Source of the DNA: Gerris lacustris
Taxonomy: Eukaryota; Arthropoda; Insecta; Hemiptera; Gerridae
NCBI GenBank assembly: GCA_951217055.1
Contig: OX578277.1
Location: 14,067,218-14,131,217, forward strand
Reading direction: 5' to 3'
DNA: 64,000 nt
This document shows positions 10,851 through 23,400 of the stretch, piece after piece. Position 1 is the stretch's first letter; every line of letters begins with the position of its first letter. The notes under the pieces are model-generated. The model saw nothing but the letters and a program-made list of their open reading frames with translations, made no database searches and had not been told where the DNA came from. Made by a program: the position numbers and the translations under genes.

Positions 10851-11160
10851 AAAATAAGACCAGTTTTGAAAAATTACATTTTTATATCAATTATTTATTT
10901 TAACTAAAAATAATGTTTTGACTGTAATGTTCTAATAGTAAACATAAGGAGGGTAATGCTAAGAAATTTCCCTTCCTATTAAATTACAGGATTTTGATTC
11001 TCCTCTTTTTTTCTTAGTATCCTTGGATTATTTTTATATATTGTGTATGTAATTATGTTTAATTATTTTGGACATATTGTTAATTATGTAAAAAAATTGG
11101 TATTTTATTTCCAGTAAATTCCTCTAGAATACCAGAATGAATGTTGTTTTAAATGTTTTA

Positions 11161-11196
<36 letters not shown>

Positions 11197-11850
11197 CAAT
11201 TATTAAATTATGAGGGACTTCTTTAGTTGTACAATAGATTATTTGTTTTCTATGTAATATTTTTACATTATCTGATAACAGTATCTAATCATAACAGAAT
11301 GAAATAAAATCAATATTAATATTCTAAAAAAAAAATCACAGTATGCAATTTTCTTTCTCCTTTATCTCTACTTAAATATTTTAATTTTATTTTTAATATT
11401 AAATAATAAAGTTTATTTTATGCACTTGGAGAAAACAAAAAATAAAGGACTGATTGTAAAACAATTTGTTAAAATAAAGAATTTATAAAATTTAGATGTT
11501 AAATAAAGAATTTATGGAAATTAGAAGAAAAGTCAAATTCATGCATATTTTTATTATTCACACCAAAATATAATATTTGTGTATCATTTATTTTTTAAAA
11601 AAGATAACATGTTAGCTAGATACATTTTTCATAATTATAATTATTATAAGAACCAAAGAGTGTTTGAACAAAATAAATTTAAGATTTTTAGAAATTGTTT
11701 TAATTCCATTTTTGGATTTAGAGCAAAGCATTGACAAAGCTAGGAGTCTCTTTTCATTTTAAAAAGAGTAGTAATATATTAAGAATATCGAAAAATATTG
11801 GCTCTGTGCTTAAAGAATTCAAATGATCAAATTAGTATTAAAAAAGATGC
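10851..11850. other. AT-rich intergenic DNA
   Basis: No exon recognised. A poly-T tract of roughly 30 lies at 11166-11196. Confidence 0.5.
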
Positions 11851-11854
11851 ACTC

Positions 11855-12035
11855 TGCTCTCCAGGAATTGAACCCTGGCCTCCTGGTATTCCAGAGCTCT
11901 TATCAATTGTGCTATGCTGGAGGAATGATATTTGGATAAGTGGAAATCTTTCCTATGCATAGCTCAATTGGTAAGAGTGCTGAACTAGGAGTTTGTAGTT
12001 CAATTCCTGATTGTAGGGTGCATTTTTATGAATCT
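11855..12035. repeat. Head-to-head pair of tRNA-like sequences
   Basis: Minus strand, 11855-11925: TAGCACAATTGATAAGAGC and GGGTTCAATTCC. Plus strand, 11945-12030: TAGCTCAATTGGTAAGAG and AGTTCAATTCCTG. The two are tRNA-like A/B-box pairs facing away from a short centre and each ends near a TGCA-rich stretch. The second has a poor cloverleaf, so I call them tRNA-derived repeats. Confidence 0.6.
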
Positions 12036-12244
12036 ACCTCTTTTCATCTTATAGGCGGAAATACACATGCCTGTAACGTGAGCTACTTGCACTATGATAT
12101 ATTTAATGGCATGCCTGTAGCTGGCAAGCAAGCAGATGAAAACTTAATAAAAATCCTTGGCATGCCAGTTACTGGCACATACCCTCTTTTGACATGCAAG
12201 CTACTTCCCCAATTTGACGGCATGTGTATCTTCGCCTTATGTTG

Positions 12245-12245
<1 letters not shown>

Positions 12246-12312
<67 letters not shown>
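12246..12312. repeat. (AT)n microsatellite
   Basis: Uninterrupted TA/AT dinucleotide run of about 67 bp. Confidence 0.97.
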
Positions 12313-12315
<3 letters not shown>

Positions 12316-13200
12316 ATAAGTCTAGGTATACTGGGTTAAAGTGTGAGATTTTGTTAATTCTGTTATTTTTGAACCAATTGTAGAAATCATTTTTGATGAT
12401 AATTATTACTAGAATTTGTTAATGATTCATACCATAGGCAACTGCCTTAAAAATGGTTTTACAAACTCAAACTGCGGACTCCCTACTATTAATACAACAC
12501 TCCTTCTTAGTATTAATACATGTCTAGCTGCTGAAAACACAACTTAATCCTCTTCTTATCAATTTTTTAATAGGATTAAACAGTTTTTGGGTATTTCATA
12601 CAATTTCTGACAGTAGACTCCTTATTCTAAATTAATCCACATCTAGATGCTAATGTCCCACACAAAAATCAACTCCATGTATTATCTACCTTGTTTGATT
12701 AAAAAACATCAATTTATTTTTAATTCAACGGTAAAATAATTTAGATGGAGTACCTGTAAAACTACCTTCAAAGTATGTAATGATATGTTACCCTAAAACA
12801 ATGTAAGAGAGTTTAAAAAGGAAATAATTTTATTTGGTTGGAAATAATTTTATTTGGTTTATTTTTTACCTTAATAATTTATTATAAAAGGATATTTCTA
12901 TTGATATTTATCTGTGTTTTACGATGTTTAACATTTGTGTTCAAATTGTATTACAAATATGATTTTTTTTTTTTAATCAATTCCTTCTGCTGATAATGCT
13001 TCTGTAAGCTTGAAAGACTATAATTATATGTTTTCCGAAAATAAACTATTTTGATTTTTTTAATTCATTGTTTTCTATTACCCTTGTTAACGCTAGAAAG
13101 CTAACGTTCGAAAGTTGATGTATTTTCCTAATGACTGTCAAATTGACTAGTATCTTATTTTACCAGATATTACTGCATTATTTACGTGTTAGGCTAATTA
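12313..13200. other. Intergenic DNA, nothing recognised
   Basis: AT-rich, no exon-like coding or clear element. A short direct duplication GGAAATAATTTTATTTGGTT occurs at about 12820-12860. Confidence 0.4.
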
Positions 13201-13202
13201 TA

Positions 13203-14631
13203 CAGGTGTCCCAGCTGATATGGAACAGCAAAACATCTCCGGAGAACCATGATAGATAGACAGATGCGGTTTTCAGGGTTCGATAATGGCTATAAATGCG
13301 CTTCCAGAACATATGCTGAAAATTTTCTGTTAAAGTGTGTGTAATTTACATAATTAAAAATAGACTGCCAATTAGTGTGGCACATAGCTTCCTCGCATCC
13401 TATCATGTACTTTATTGTAATAATGTTTATTGTGTAAAAACTATTAATAGTTTTAGCGATCTTTAATACTTCATAGCGGTGTCGCTGTTGGTTTTATTGA
13501 AAAATTGTATTTGAAAAACATGTTTGTCTCATTGAATAGATGAAGTTAAATTTTTTTCCCGACCTAAAATTCCAATTTTAAATTTTAAGTTCACGTTTAC
13601 GCGAGCATTGCTCGTGAACGCTTGGACGGATAATGTTGTCCAACGAACTCGTCCTGGGCATTGGTAAAATGAACATGTCTACCAAATTTTATCAAAATCG
13701 GTTGACATTTACTCAAGTTATCGTCGCACGTTTCATAATTCGTGGACACACAGACCGACAGACACGAGACCAAAAATGTTCCCTGATGTCTGAAACGGAT
13801 TTCTGTCTTGGAATTTTTAAAATCGGAGGCATAAAAGTTTTTCGTTCTCAAAAGTGAACACAATGCTTCCGTGCTTCCGGCTTTTGCTTCCGAGCTTACC
13901 TTCGGTAAGCTCGGAAGCAAAAGTGAATAGGAAGCCAAATTTTTAAGACTGGATTTGGATTCTATGGCTAAAAATAAGATTTTTGTTACTCTTGCAAATT
14001 TTTCGCTCCGAGCATTAGTTTGCCGTATGGAGAGCCCTGAATGTGCTAAAATTGAAACTTTAAGTCCATTTTACAGCTAAACTAATGGATTTAGGAACAA
14101 ATTTCCAGGGATAAAAAAATTCTTATTTATAGTCATAGAATCCAAATCTAATTTAAAATTCATACCTTATATGTAAATTTTTGCCAAAAAAAGTGTTCAT
14201 CAGGGCTCAAAAAGTGATAAAAGAAATACCATTAATGCATATTTGTATTTTACGCCAAAAAGTAAGAACTTTTTGTATCTTGATTTTTTTTTCCTAAATC
14301 CATTAGTTTAGCTGTAAAATGGACTTAAAGTTTCAATTTTAGCACGTTCAGGGCTCTCCAGATGGCAAACTAATGCTCGGAGCAAAAAATTTGCAAGAGT
14401 AACAAAAATCTTATTTTTAGCCATAGAATCCAAATCCAGTCTTAAAAATTTGGCTTCCTATTCACTTTTTTTAATTGTGTAAATTGCACACACTTTAGCT
14501 TAACACAGAAAATTTTCAGCATATGTTCTGGAAGCACATTTATAGCCATTATCAAACCCTGAAAACCGCATCTGTCTATCTATCATAGTTCCGGAGATGT
14601 TTTGCTGTTCCATATCAGCTGGGACACCCTG
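13203..14631. mobile_element. Nested fold-back element with TA flanks
   Basis: Outer ends CAGGTGTCCCAGCTGATATG and the inverse ending GCTGGGACACCCTG pair for about 150 bp (13203-13355 and 14478-14631), flanked by TA. A second, inner inverted repeat pairs about 13910-14110 with 14290-14465 (shared AGCATTAGTTTGCC and CCAAATCCAGTCTTAAA-type words). Family B repeat sequence occupies 13460-13860. No transposase. Confidence 0.8.
13460..13860 (+). repeat. Dispersed repeat family B, copy 1
   Basis: Similar to 33680-34040 and, inverted, to 46030-46330. Shared words: GTCCAACGAACT, ACCAAATTTTATC, ACTCAAGTTATCGTCG and CACAGACCGACAGAC. Confidence 0.75.
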
Positions 14632-16194
14632 TATATAAGAAATGGTTAAATTAAAATACAAAACAATTATGCTTAATAGAACATTCGTTTAATTTATAAA
14701 ATAATAAAAATAAAATTTACTATATTCTATCGAATCTTTGTTTTAACATTCAACAAGGTTCAAATCAGTCTAGGTATATTTACAAATTGACAGGCTTGCC
14801 CTGAGTCGTTTGCTTCTGTTGCACGAAGCGTCACTACAATAACCTTCAACTTCTGGTTCCAGGAACTGACACTGCTGACACCCTCCCCCCCTCGCCATAT
14901 CGCAACACAGATAAAAGCACCTATTATATTCATACCATCATTTTGACGGTGTGTTAGCTTTCTAGGGTTAAAGGTTTCCTCAGGCCAAGTTGCAATAAAG
15001 GAAACAATTTAGTATCAGCTCTTCAAGCTTGACCAAATGAGCCATATTTTGCCGCATTCTATTTTTTTGGCACTTTTCACAAGCTAACTCCAACCAATGG
15101 AAATTGCCAAAAAATTGAAAGTGGCAAATATCTCTATTTTGACAGGTTTGAAGAGCCGATTTTGGAATACCTTTTTTGGCTCTGAAACGTTTTTTTCTGA
15201 GAAAAGCTTTTCCTATCTCAGAACAGGTGGGTGTTCCAACCATTCATCGTAACTTTTTATTTTTTTTGACAATTTCCGTGGATATTATGATTAACTCCAA
15301 ATTTGAAATTTATCTCTAAAATAATTTTTTTCTTTAATTTTTAATCCTAACTATTGATTGCTATGATTACGTCTAATGCTACTTTATTATATATAACTTG
15401 TTGGGATAGGATTTGAGAAGAATTGCTACAACTGTAGTCTCTGAAACACGCAATAGGTTTTTAATAATTTCTCACAACTGGTTACAACCTAGAAGGTCGG
15501 GCCAAAAATGTCACATATGCCATTTATTATTGACCATTTTATCAAAATTTACCATAAAAATAAGTGATAGAAAATTGGAACAGAACAAGAGTTCTAAGTT
15601 AGAACTGAGCTCTACTCTACAACTGCAAAATCTTTGCCATTTATAATAATATTATTTAAACTTAGCAGAACAGGGTAGAGAATGGAATAAGAGACCAGAA
15701 CAGAATAACATTGACGAAACAATAACACTACAGTTGTGAAGTGTTATATTATAATATAGCATATTAGTTCTTCAGTTCATTCCTACTTGTTACTTCATAT
15801 GTTATTGATTTCGTTATGTTATAAAAATAATATTAACAGATGATCTGTTTTGTTATCTGCTGTTATAATATGAACTGCTATTTGATAACAGGTCTTTTAC
15901 AATAAAAGGTTATCTGACAAACTGTTATTCTGCAATAACATGTTATTTTGAAGTGTTATGTTATTTGCCACCCTACTCAATTGTACAACTAAAGCAGTAC
16001 CTAATATTTAGTTTTTAGATGGTATCTTACCTGACGTAATGTATTGAAATGTTCATAGAAAACCACTCGTACTACATTTATTAAGGGGATGGGGAATCAA
16101 ATAAAATACAATTAATTGATTTATATAAAATTAAGTATTAACATAACAAAGGTATACATTAATAAACAAACTATTAAATAAACAGAATGCTGAA
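14632..16194. other. Intergenic DNA between GPx and UTP3
   Basis: No exon recognised. 15700-15970 is rich in scattered TGTTAT/ATAACA words. UTP3 3' untranslated sequence would lie just below 16195. Confidence 0.45.
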
Positions 16195-16287
16195 TTAGAC
16201 TTTGATTTTGATGCTTTTCGAAGTGTAGGCTTTGATACCGGATAATTCTCCACCGTACTTGCTGACTTCCGTACGAACATCTCTGAC
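16195..16287 (-). CDS. UTP3: UTP3 exon 12 (terminal)
   Basis: Encodes VRDVRTEVSKYGGELSGIKA then YTSKSIKIKV and stop TAA, the usual C-terminus of SAS10. Confidence 0.95.
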   Translation of the reverse strand, partial: VRDVRTEVSKYGGELSGIKAYTSKSIKIKV

Positions 16288-17434
16288 CTGAAACATGAAA
16301 AGGAATAATCGTTAATAAAAACTCAAGATTCATTCAAACAAAGTAGGATAATTAAAAATCAGAAAGATCAAGTTGAAATGTCCAATAAAGGGCCAATTCT
16401 TAAGATAAACTGATTGACTTAAAAGCAGAATAGAGAGTTGACAAGTTAGTTCTCTAGGAAAGGACAATCCATAGGAACACATTTCTTTAAAGTTGTGGTC
16501 CACTGTTAGTACAGATGCGCTCTTAAGTGTAGGATGAAAAAATGAAGGTGAAAAAAAAAGTGCTGAAAATTATTAAATTTCCTTTCCGGGAGATCATCAG
16601 GCCTGTTATAAGCTTATACATTGAGGTTTTTTTTTTTTTTTTTTTAAAGTTGTCTAAGTCAATAAGAGAAACATTCCCTTGCAGATACATAACTAACAGA
16701 AAAAACATAATTACTAATAATACTAGCCCTTAAAAAAGTTTATACTATAAATCCTTTAGGCTAGGCACACACTGATGTGAGGTTGTGAGGCACCCTCACA
16801 ACTAAAATACATAAGTGTAAGGCTAGGCGCACACTGGGGGCAAATCAGTCTGTAGACTGTTTTGCCTTACACTTATGTATTTTAGTTGTGAGAGTAGTTG
16901 GCAAGTTAACTTGTTACTTAAAAAATAGAAATATTTATTTTATTTTTTGTTATTAAATTTATTAATTAATAAAAACTCATTTATAATTTATACTAATTTT
17001 AATTAATTAATTTAATAAGATTTGAATTAGCTACCGTAAAATTATGAATTAGTGAGGTACAGTTTAGTAGTAATTATAGATTGCGGTTTAGTAGTAAGTA
17101 TAGATATACTCTAAGTTTAATATACATGTCTATTATCTATAGTACAACCATGAGGATGAGAATAAATTTTACGAAAATAGTAGGTTAAACTATGAAGTTT
17201 TTATTAAACCAAAAGGTACCTCACTAATTTTAATCCTAATTAATTAATTTGATAGAATGTTGTTGTACTGGTACAGATTAATTGTGCCCAGGAGGCTGAT
17301 TCTGTAACTTTGAAACCTCCCTTTTCATGTTGTTATATATCAAACTGTTGTTATGAAGATGCACTGTGCAACCTGTCAACGTGAATCTATAACTTTGTGT
17401 GTTGTTATATAAGGAGAAATTGATATATAAGGTT

Positions 17435-17482
<48 letters not shown>

Positions 17483-20400
17483 ACTCAAAATTGTTGTTGA
17501 TATAATTCGTCAGGTTATATTGTTATATATCAAATGCTAAAAACCAAAACAAAGTGACGCCATTATTGTTGAAATAACTACAAAAAGGACGCTGTCAATC
17601 CGTAGCTGGGTATTCGGCCACATACAGGCGCTGGCATCCCTTTACAGATTCACTACATTATATAACAACACTTTGATATATAAAGGTGGTTGATATATAA
17701 TGTCACAGTGGATATATATAAAAAAAGTCACAGAATCGGCCTCCAGTTTTCTTGTTTTTGGGGAAGGGTTAATTAGCCTCCACAGATTTTGACGAACGAA
17801 GACAGGCACTAACAAGAGATTTTAAAGTGGTCATTGACACACCTCTATTTCAGAACTTTTTCAAGAATCGTAAGTCGTAATGTAGTCGCTATTTGTTAAT
17901 AGGTCCTTGTGGTTGACTTGATTTTTAATGAACTATACAAGTAGTATAGTTGCACTTTACGAGTAGTATAGTTGAACTATACAAGTAGTATAGTTGCACT
18001 ATACAAGTAGGTGTGGCTCTTTATAATAAACAAAAAACCGGAATGAAACTCTCATTGATTCCTATATTACTCATAAGTAAATGTAGCCTAAATTGCACAA
18101 AGAAAAAACAAAAACAAAACAATAACTTCATTTACCTGTCCCTTCCTCCTGATTTTAGCTTTCCTATACTTATTCCTATGTTTAACTCTAGGATTCCTAT
18201 CTTCCTTCTTTCTTCTTGGTGTCAGTCCTTTGTTCTTCTTCATTTCATATGTTATAGCTCGTTTAGCTTCCATGTCATCTTCATCATCTTCTTCATCATC
18301 CACTGAAACAAAAAAAAGTAGTTTGTTAATATAGGTGTACATTTTTTTTTTTTTTTTTTTTTTTTTCATGTCTACGAACAATGTCTACTATGAAGAAATT
18401 CATGTCTACTTAAGCATTAATTTTATCTTATTATCATTCCAACTATAACTGTGATGATAGATCTTTGCAATAGCTATTCTTTAGAACAGGTGACATTGAT
18501 TACAAGATATGAGTTATAAGAATGAACGAATCACAATTTTACATTTTAGAGAGGAACTTTTAAGCAAAAAAGGTGAAAGACAAGAAACTGAGAGGGAATT
18601 CGTGTTTACATAAGGAGAGTGGATGAGGTTGTAACTTAAAGAACTAGGAAAACTAGCACTTGCCGACATATTGTATGCTACTGTCGATTTTCTGTCTCAT
18701 ACACAGCGCCTATAGGCCTAAGTTGAATGTAAAACAAAAAGGAATTGATTAACCCTTTATGACCAGGTATAAAAACAGTGCTGTGTCCTAAAGGCTTAGT
18801 GGTCCCTGCAGGGGACCACCTTCCTGAAAATAAACCGTAACCTCTTTTTCCGTGTTACGGTATTCTATTGATAGTTAAAGGGTCTTTAGAATCTATATAT
18901 AAACTCGAACAGTCATGAACTTGCGCAGAAATACTAAAAATGGAGGAAGTGGTCCTCTGAAGGGACCACTAACCTTCTAGATTCTTTCAGTTGTTTGCAT
19001 CCCTTCAACCAATGCGCTTCACCGGTGACATAAAACAAATTTTTATTATATAATTGAACAGGTTTAAAAATTTCCTGAAGCTGTTTATGCTATTAAATAA
19101 AAATAAAAAGTTCTTACTCTGGAATTGTTCTTCTAATTCTTCTTCATCATCCTGGCTGAGAATGTCTTCAATTCTTTCTTCTCCCTTCTTGGCAACTAGC
19201 TTGGCTTTCTTCCTCTCAACAAGTCTCTCTGTTTTACTTGCGTTATCCAATATTTTCAAATGTTTCTTTCCTTCGCTACTGACACAAAGAAATTAAATTA
19301 GCAGTAAGTAAAAAAAAAAAAAAAACAACCAGTTACAGATTCAAATCATTAAACTATTAGTAAAGAGGAAGAGAGAAAGACAGATAAAATTAGTTTTCAG
19401 TCAGGAAGAGCCTAATTCAGAGGAATACTGATATGCAATAATTATTTTATGATTCGATAATTTAACTTGTGTATTGTGTATGTTAACAAACTTGAATAAT
19501 TTCTAGATAATCTTTCTTTGCTTAAGGCTCTACCGCCCTTTGAGATTAGAAAAATCAGTAAAATTAAAATTTTATTGGTTCTAAGCGAGATATCAAAAAT
19601 CTAAGTACAGGCTTCATTCCCAATTTTAATTCTGCACATATCCCTATGTCCACTTCCTGTGATAAATAGTACAGGCGTAATTTCAATACAACGATAAACC
19701 TCGTATTGAAATAGCTGTAGTATTTATTGTAGTAGAAAGTTGAAATAGGGCTCAAATTGTGCAGAATTAAAATTAGGAATGAAGCCTGTACTTACATTTT
19801 TGATATCTTGCTTAGAGCCAATAAAATTTCCATTTTTATGATTTTTCTAACATCAAAGGAGGGGGGGGGGGGGGGTAGAGCCTTAAGAATTCTGATATTT
19901 CTTGGTGGGAAATTAATGAACGTATTATCAAATTTTAAAATAAACAATTAAACATAAAATATTAACAAGCGAAGCATGAAAATCTTTTCTAGTGAAATAA
20001 TAAAAATAAAATATACCTGTCAGGTAATGGCTGAAGTTCGAGACCACTGCTACTTGCATCAATAATAGAATCAATCTGATCGATAAGTTTATCCTCCAGC
20101 CCTACCAGCATCTCATCAGTAACCTGAACAGTCAAATCTTCATCAGTGCTTCAAAGCAAATACCATTCAAATCAACAAAGAAATTGCAGCCACAGGGCTT
20201 GTAGCAGATTTTCCCCAAAATTAAGTGACTTTAGTGACTATTTTTTTCAAAATAAGTGACTTTTAAGTGACCTGTTTTCCCCAAATAAGTGACTTTAAGT
20301 GACTTAGTTTTAAGTAAAAAATCTTTTTTTAGAATAATTATAATTCACTTCGGAGGCCACCATAGTGGCCTCTCCCACTGCGAAGCAGGAGGAGGAAGCA

Positions 20401-23400
20401 GTATTGGACGTGGTCAGTACTTGTAAGGTGACCGTTTTGAACTAACTGATTTTATCATCATTCTTAAAAAAAAAAAACTTTATTTTTAATATATTTTATT
20501 ACATTATTTGAAGTATTTTGACACAAAAATGTAAACAAACTTTGACGTCACCAAAATTATCGCACTAATAAATAATTATATTCGCTTATAACTTTTAAAC
20601 TGATTAATGGAATTTCATCGCGTTTTTTTTATGTTTGTTCCTTAATTTTTTCCGGTTCCAACGATATGCTATAAGTAAAAACGTATTTATACTTTCGGCA
20701 TTATTAACCGTCAAAGTTTATAAATTCAAATATTGATAACTTCAAAATGGCGGCCAATATCAAAATGGAATTTGGCGGGCATGTTTGTCATACAGAGAGG
20801 TACATTCGTTCCAAATTTCAACTCGATCAGGACCATTGCCGATTTATTACGATTTTTTAAAAATTTTGCTGACAGCAAAATTCGTTTAAGATGGCGGAAA
20901 AAGTTGATTTTCCGGGCGGCACCACTACAGGTAAAGACTGATTTTCTGCCAAGTTTCAACTCTCTAGGTTAAATACCTTTGGCGCTACGATGATAACATA
21001 CACACGCACATACATACATACATACAGACGTCATGCTGAAAATCACTCCGGAGGTCTTAAAAACGCCCAAAACGGATAATTCAGTTGAAATCTCGAAAAA
21101 AAAGTTTTTGGAGAAAACAATACTTTTTCTATTATAGGTTGTGAGGAAAAGTAATAACAATCAGGAGGGAGATCGGAATAAAATTTTCTTTTCATCTTTA
21201 TATTCTTTTAATTCTTTTCATCCATCTTCTTAATTATGACGATAAAACACAAAACACGCCAGCTTAATCTAGTACAAATGTTACGAACTTTATCATTTAT
21301 CACAGTTCAAAGTAGGCCTAATATAAAATTCATAGTTAAAAAAAGTTAAAATATATGTTTTGTATTTAAAAAACTAAAAAAAATAAAAAGTTTTATCCTT
21401 GTTAGCCCAAATAAGTGACTTTCAGTGACTTTTTTTTAAATAAGTGACAAAAAAGTGACTCTCGTCAAAATAAGTGACTTTTAGTGACTTTCAGTGACTC
21501 ACTACAAGCCCTGCAGCCATAGAGCTTAGAAAGGGGAGAAGGAGTATAATGATAACTAGTAGATCAAACTTTGGTGACAGCAGGTAGTGTGGCAGTGGCG
21601 TAGCTAGGTCATTGGGGGCCCTCCGCAAGAACTCTTCGGGGGCTCCTCACAAAAGAAAATTGATGAGCAAAAAAAAAGTACTTGGATTATTTTTGGGGCC
21701 CCCATTGACATTGGTATATTGGATTTGGGGGTCCTCCTCCCACCGGGGGCCTGCCCGCAATAAGGGCCCATAGTTACGCCACTGTAGTGTGGTAGAAGGG
21801 GGTAAGAGATAGAAAAGTAAACTTATTATCAAGACTAGGGGACCGAGCCACCTAGTTAATTGTAACAATTAACTATTAATAGTAAATTCATTGTAATAAT
21901 TAAAGACCTTTTTATAAGTGTAAAGTCTCTGGATAACAGGATGTTCATCGATGGGCCCACTCCGCTTTGATTTCAGCAATAAATAAAATACTATGTTCAT
22001 ACTGTAACTGAAACAGAAAATAAACAAGTAAGGCGTGCTTCAAGTAAGAATGTGGGGCGATAATCGCCGGTTTCTGTGCATTAAAGTTAAAATTATTAAG
22101 TGTAATATAATTACACTAATTTTAATAGTAATATTCTTTTTCTATTCTTCAAGACCTTTAAATTGAGGTATAACATGTTATGGTAACTAAATCAATGTTT
22201 AGTCACCCACCATATTGGCCACCATCTTGAAAATTTTAATAATTGCATATTCTTTTTCTACACTTCAAGACCTTTAAGTTGATGTATAACATGTCATAGT
22301 TACTAAAAACTTTTTTTAGTCGCCCGCCATCTTGAAAATATTACTTGTGAAATTTAAATAGTTACATATTCTTTTTCTTCATTTCAAGATCTTTAAATTG
22401 ATATATAACATGTTATGGTGACTAAAAACTTTTTTTTAAACGCCCGCCATATTGAAAATACTAAGTGTGAAAACTCCAAAATGTGTCCAGTTGTCTCAAA
22501 TGCCGAGATGCACCTGTGTGCCGAATTTCATGTTCCTAGCTATAGTAGTTTATGAATTGAAACAAGCAACGGACAGACAGACAGACAGAGCTGTTATATA
22601 AGGTTTCTTTTTGTACTTTGTACAGAAACCTAAAAATTAGTCAGAGACAACTCAGACAAACTTTTTCATATACGAGTTCGTAATTACTTAGCCCAGTGTT
22701 TTCCATTAAATAGTTTTCGTATGTACATTTAATTATTATTGAACATTTGATTATTGAACATTCTCCTCAGGAGGGAATCAAACCTGGCATCTCTCCGTTC
22801 GTGTTTAAAGCTATTTTACTCAGGAACTAAATTTTTCCTGGGAAAATGGCTAATATTGTTAAATCAGAACCGTTTTCGAGATATAACTTTTTTTTTAAAA
22901 TTTATTAAGTTTTTAGGGGGTAACAAATTTGTAGCTAAAATGCATTTTTCGTTTTCTCCTCGGGGTATGATTTTTCTAAACATGTATGCCAAATTTCGCC
23001 AAAATCGGCCCAATTATTTAGGCTCCAGGCGTGTGCACAGACAGACGACAGATGACACACAGACATTTTTTAAAAACTTCTTACTTGGACTCAGAGGACC
23101 TTAAAACGTGTAAATTCATCAAAATCTCAAAATCAAATTTTCGCTCCATCACAATACTTTCTCTTTATATAAGAAAGTAAAAATGTCTACTGTTAGAAGA
23201 AGTGTAGCTTTATAAACAGTACATAAACTCAAGGGGAATGTAAAAAAATATATGTTATAGATAAATGTCTCCTATTCAGAAGTATCTGTTAAGTAAAGTT
23301 TCATTCAAATGACGTTATTAAAATTAACACCTTCTTTACTTCGTATCACATATATTGTTTTTGACGGATTTATTAGGTGTTGATTGAATAAATACTCAAA

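Noticed and set aside
11940..12383. 147-residue open frame
   Set aside because: It runs through a tRNA-like repeat and an (AT)n run (IYIYIY...), so it is a chance frame.
13597..13938. 113-residue minus-strand open frame
   Set aside because: It falls in family B repeat sequence within a fold-back element, and the plus strand is also open there.
18088..18381. Poly-Lys-starting 97-residue protein
   Set aside because: Only 18302-18136 is coding (UTP3 exon 11). The Lys run is a T tract in the intron.
22754..23104. 116-residue open frame on the plus strand
   Set aside because: It lies wholly inside dispersed repeat family E, whose other copy does not keep the frame.
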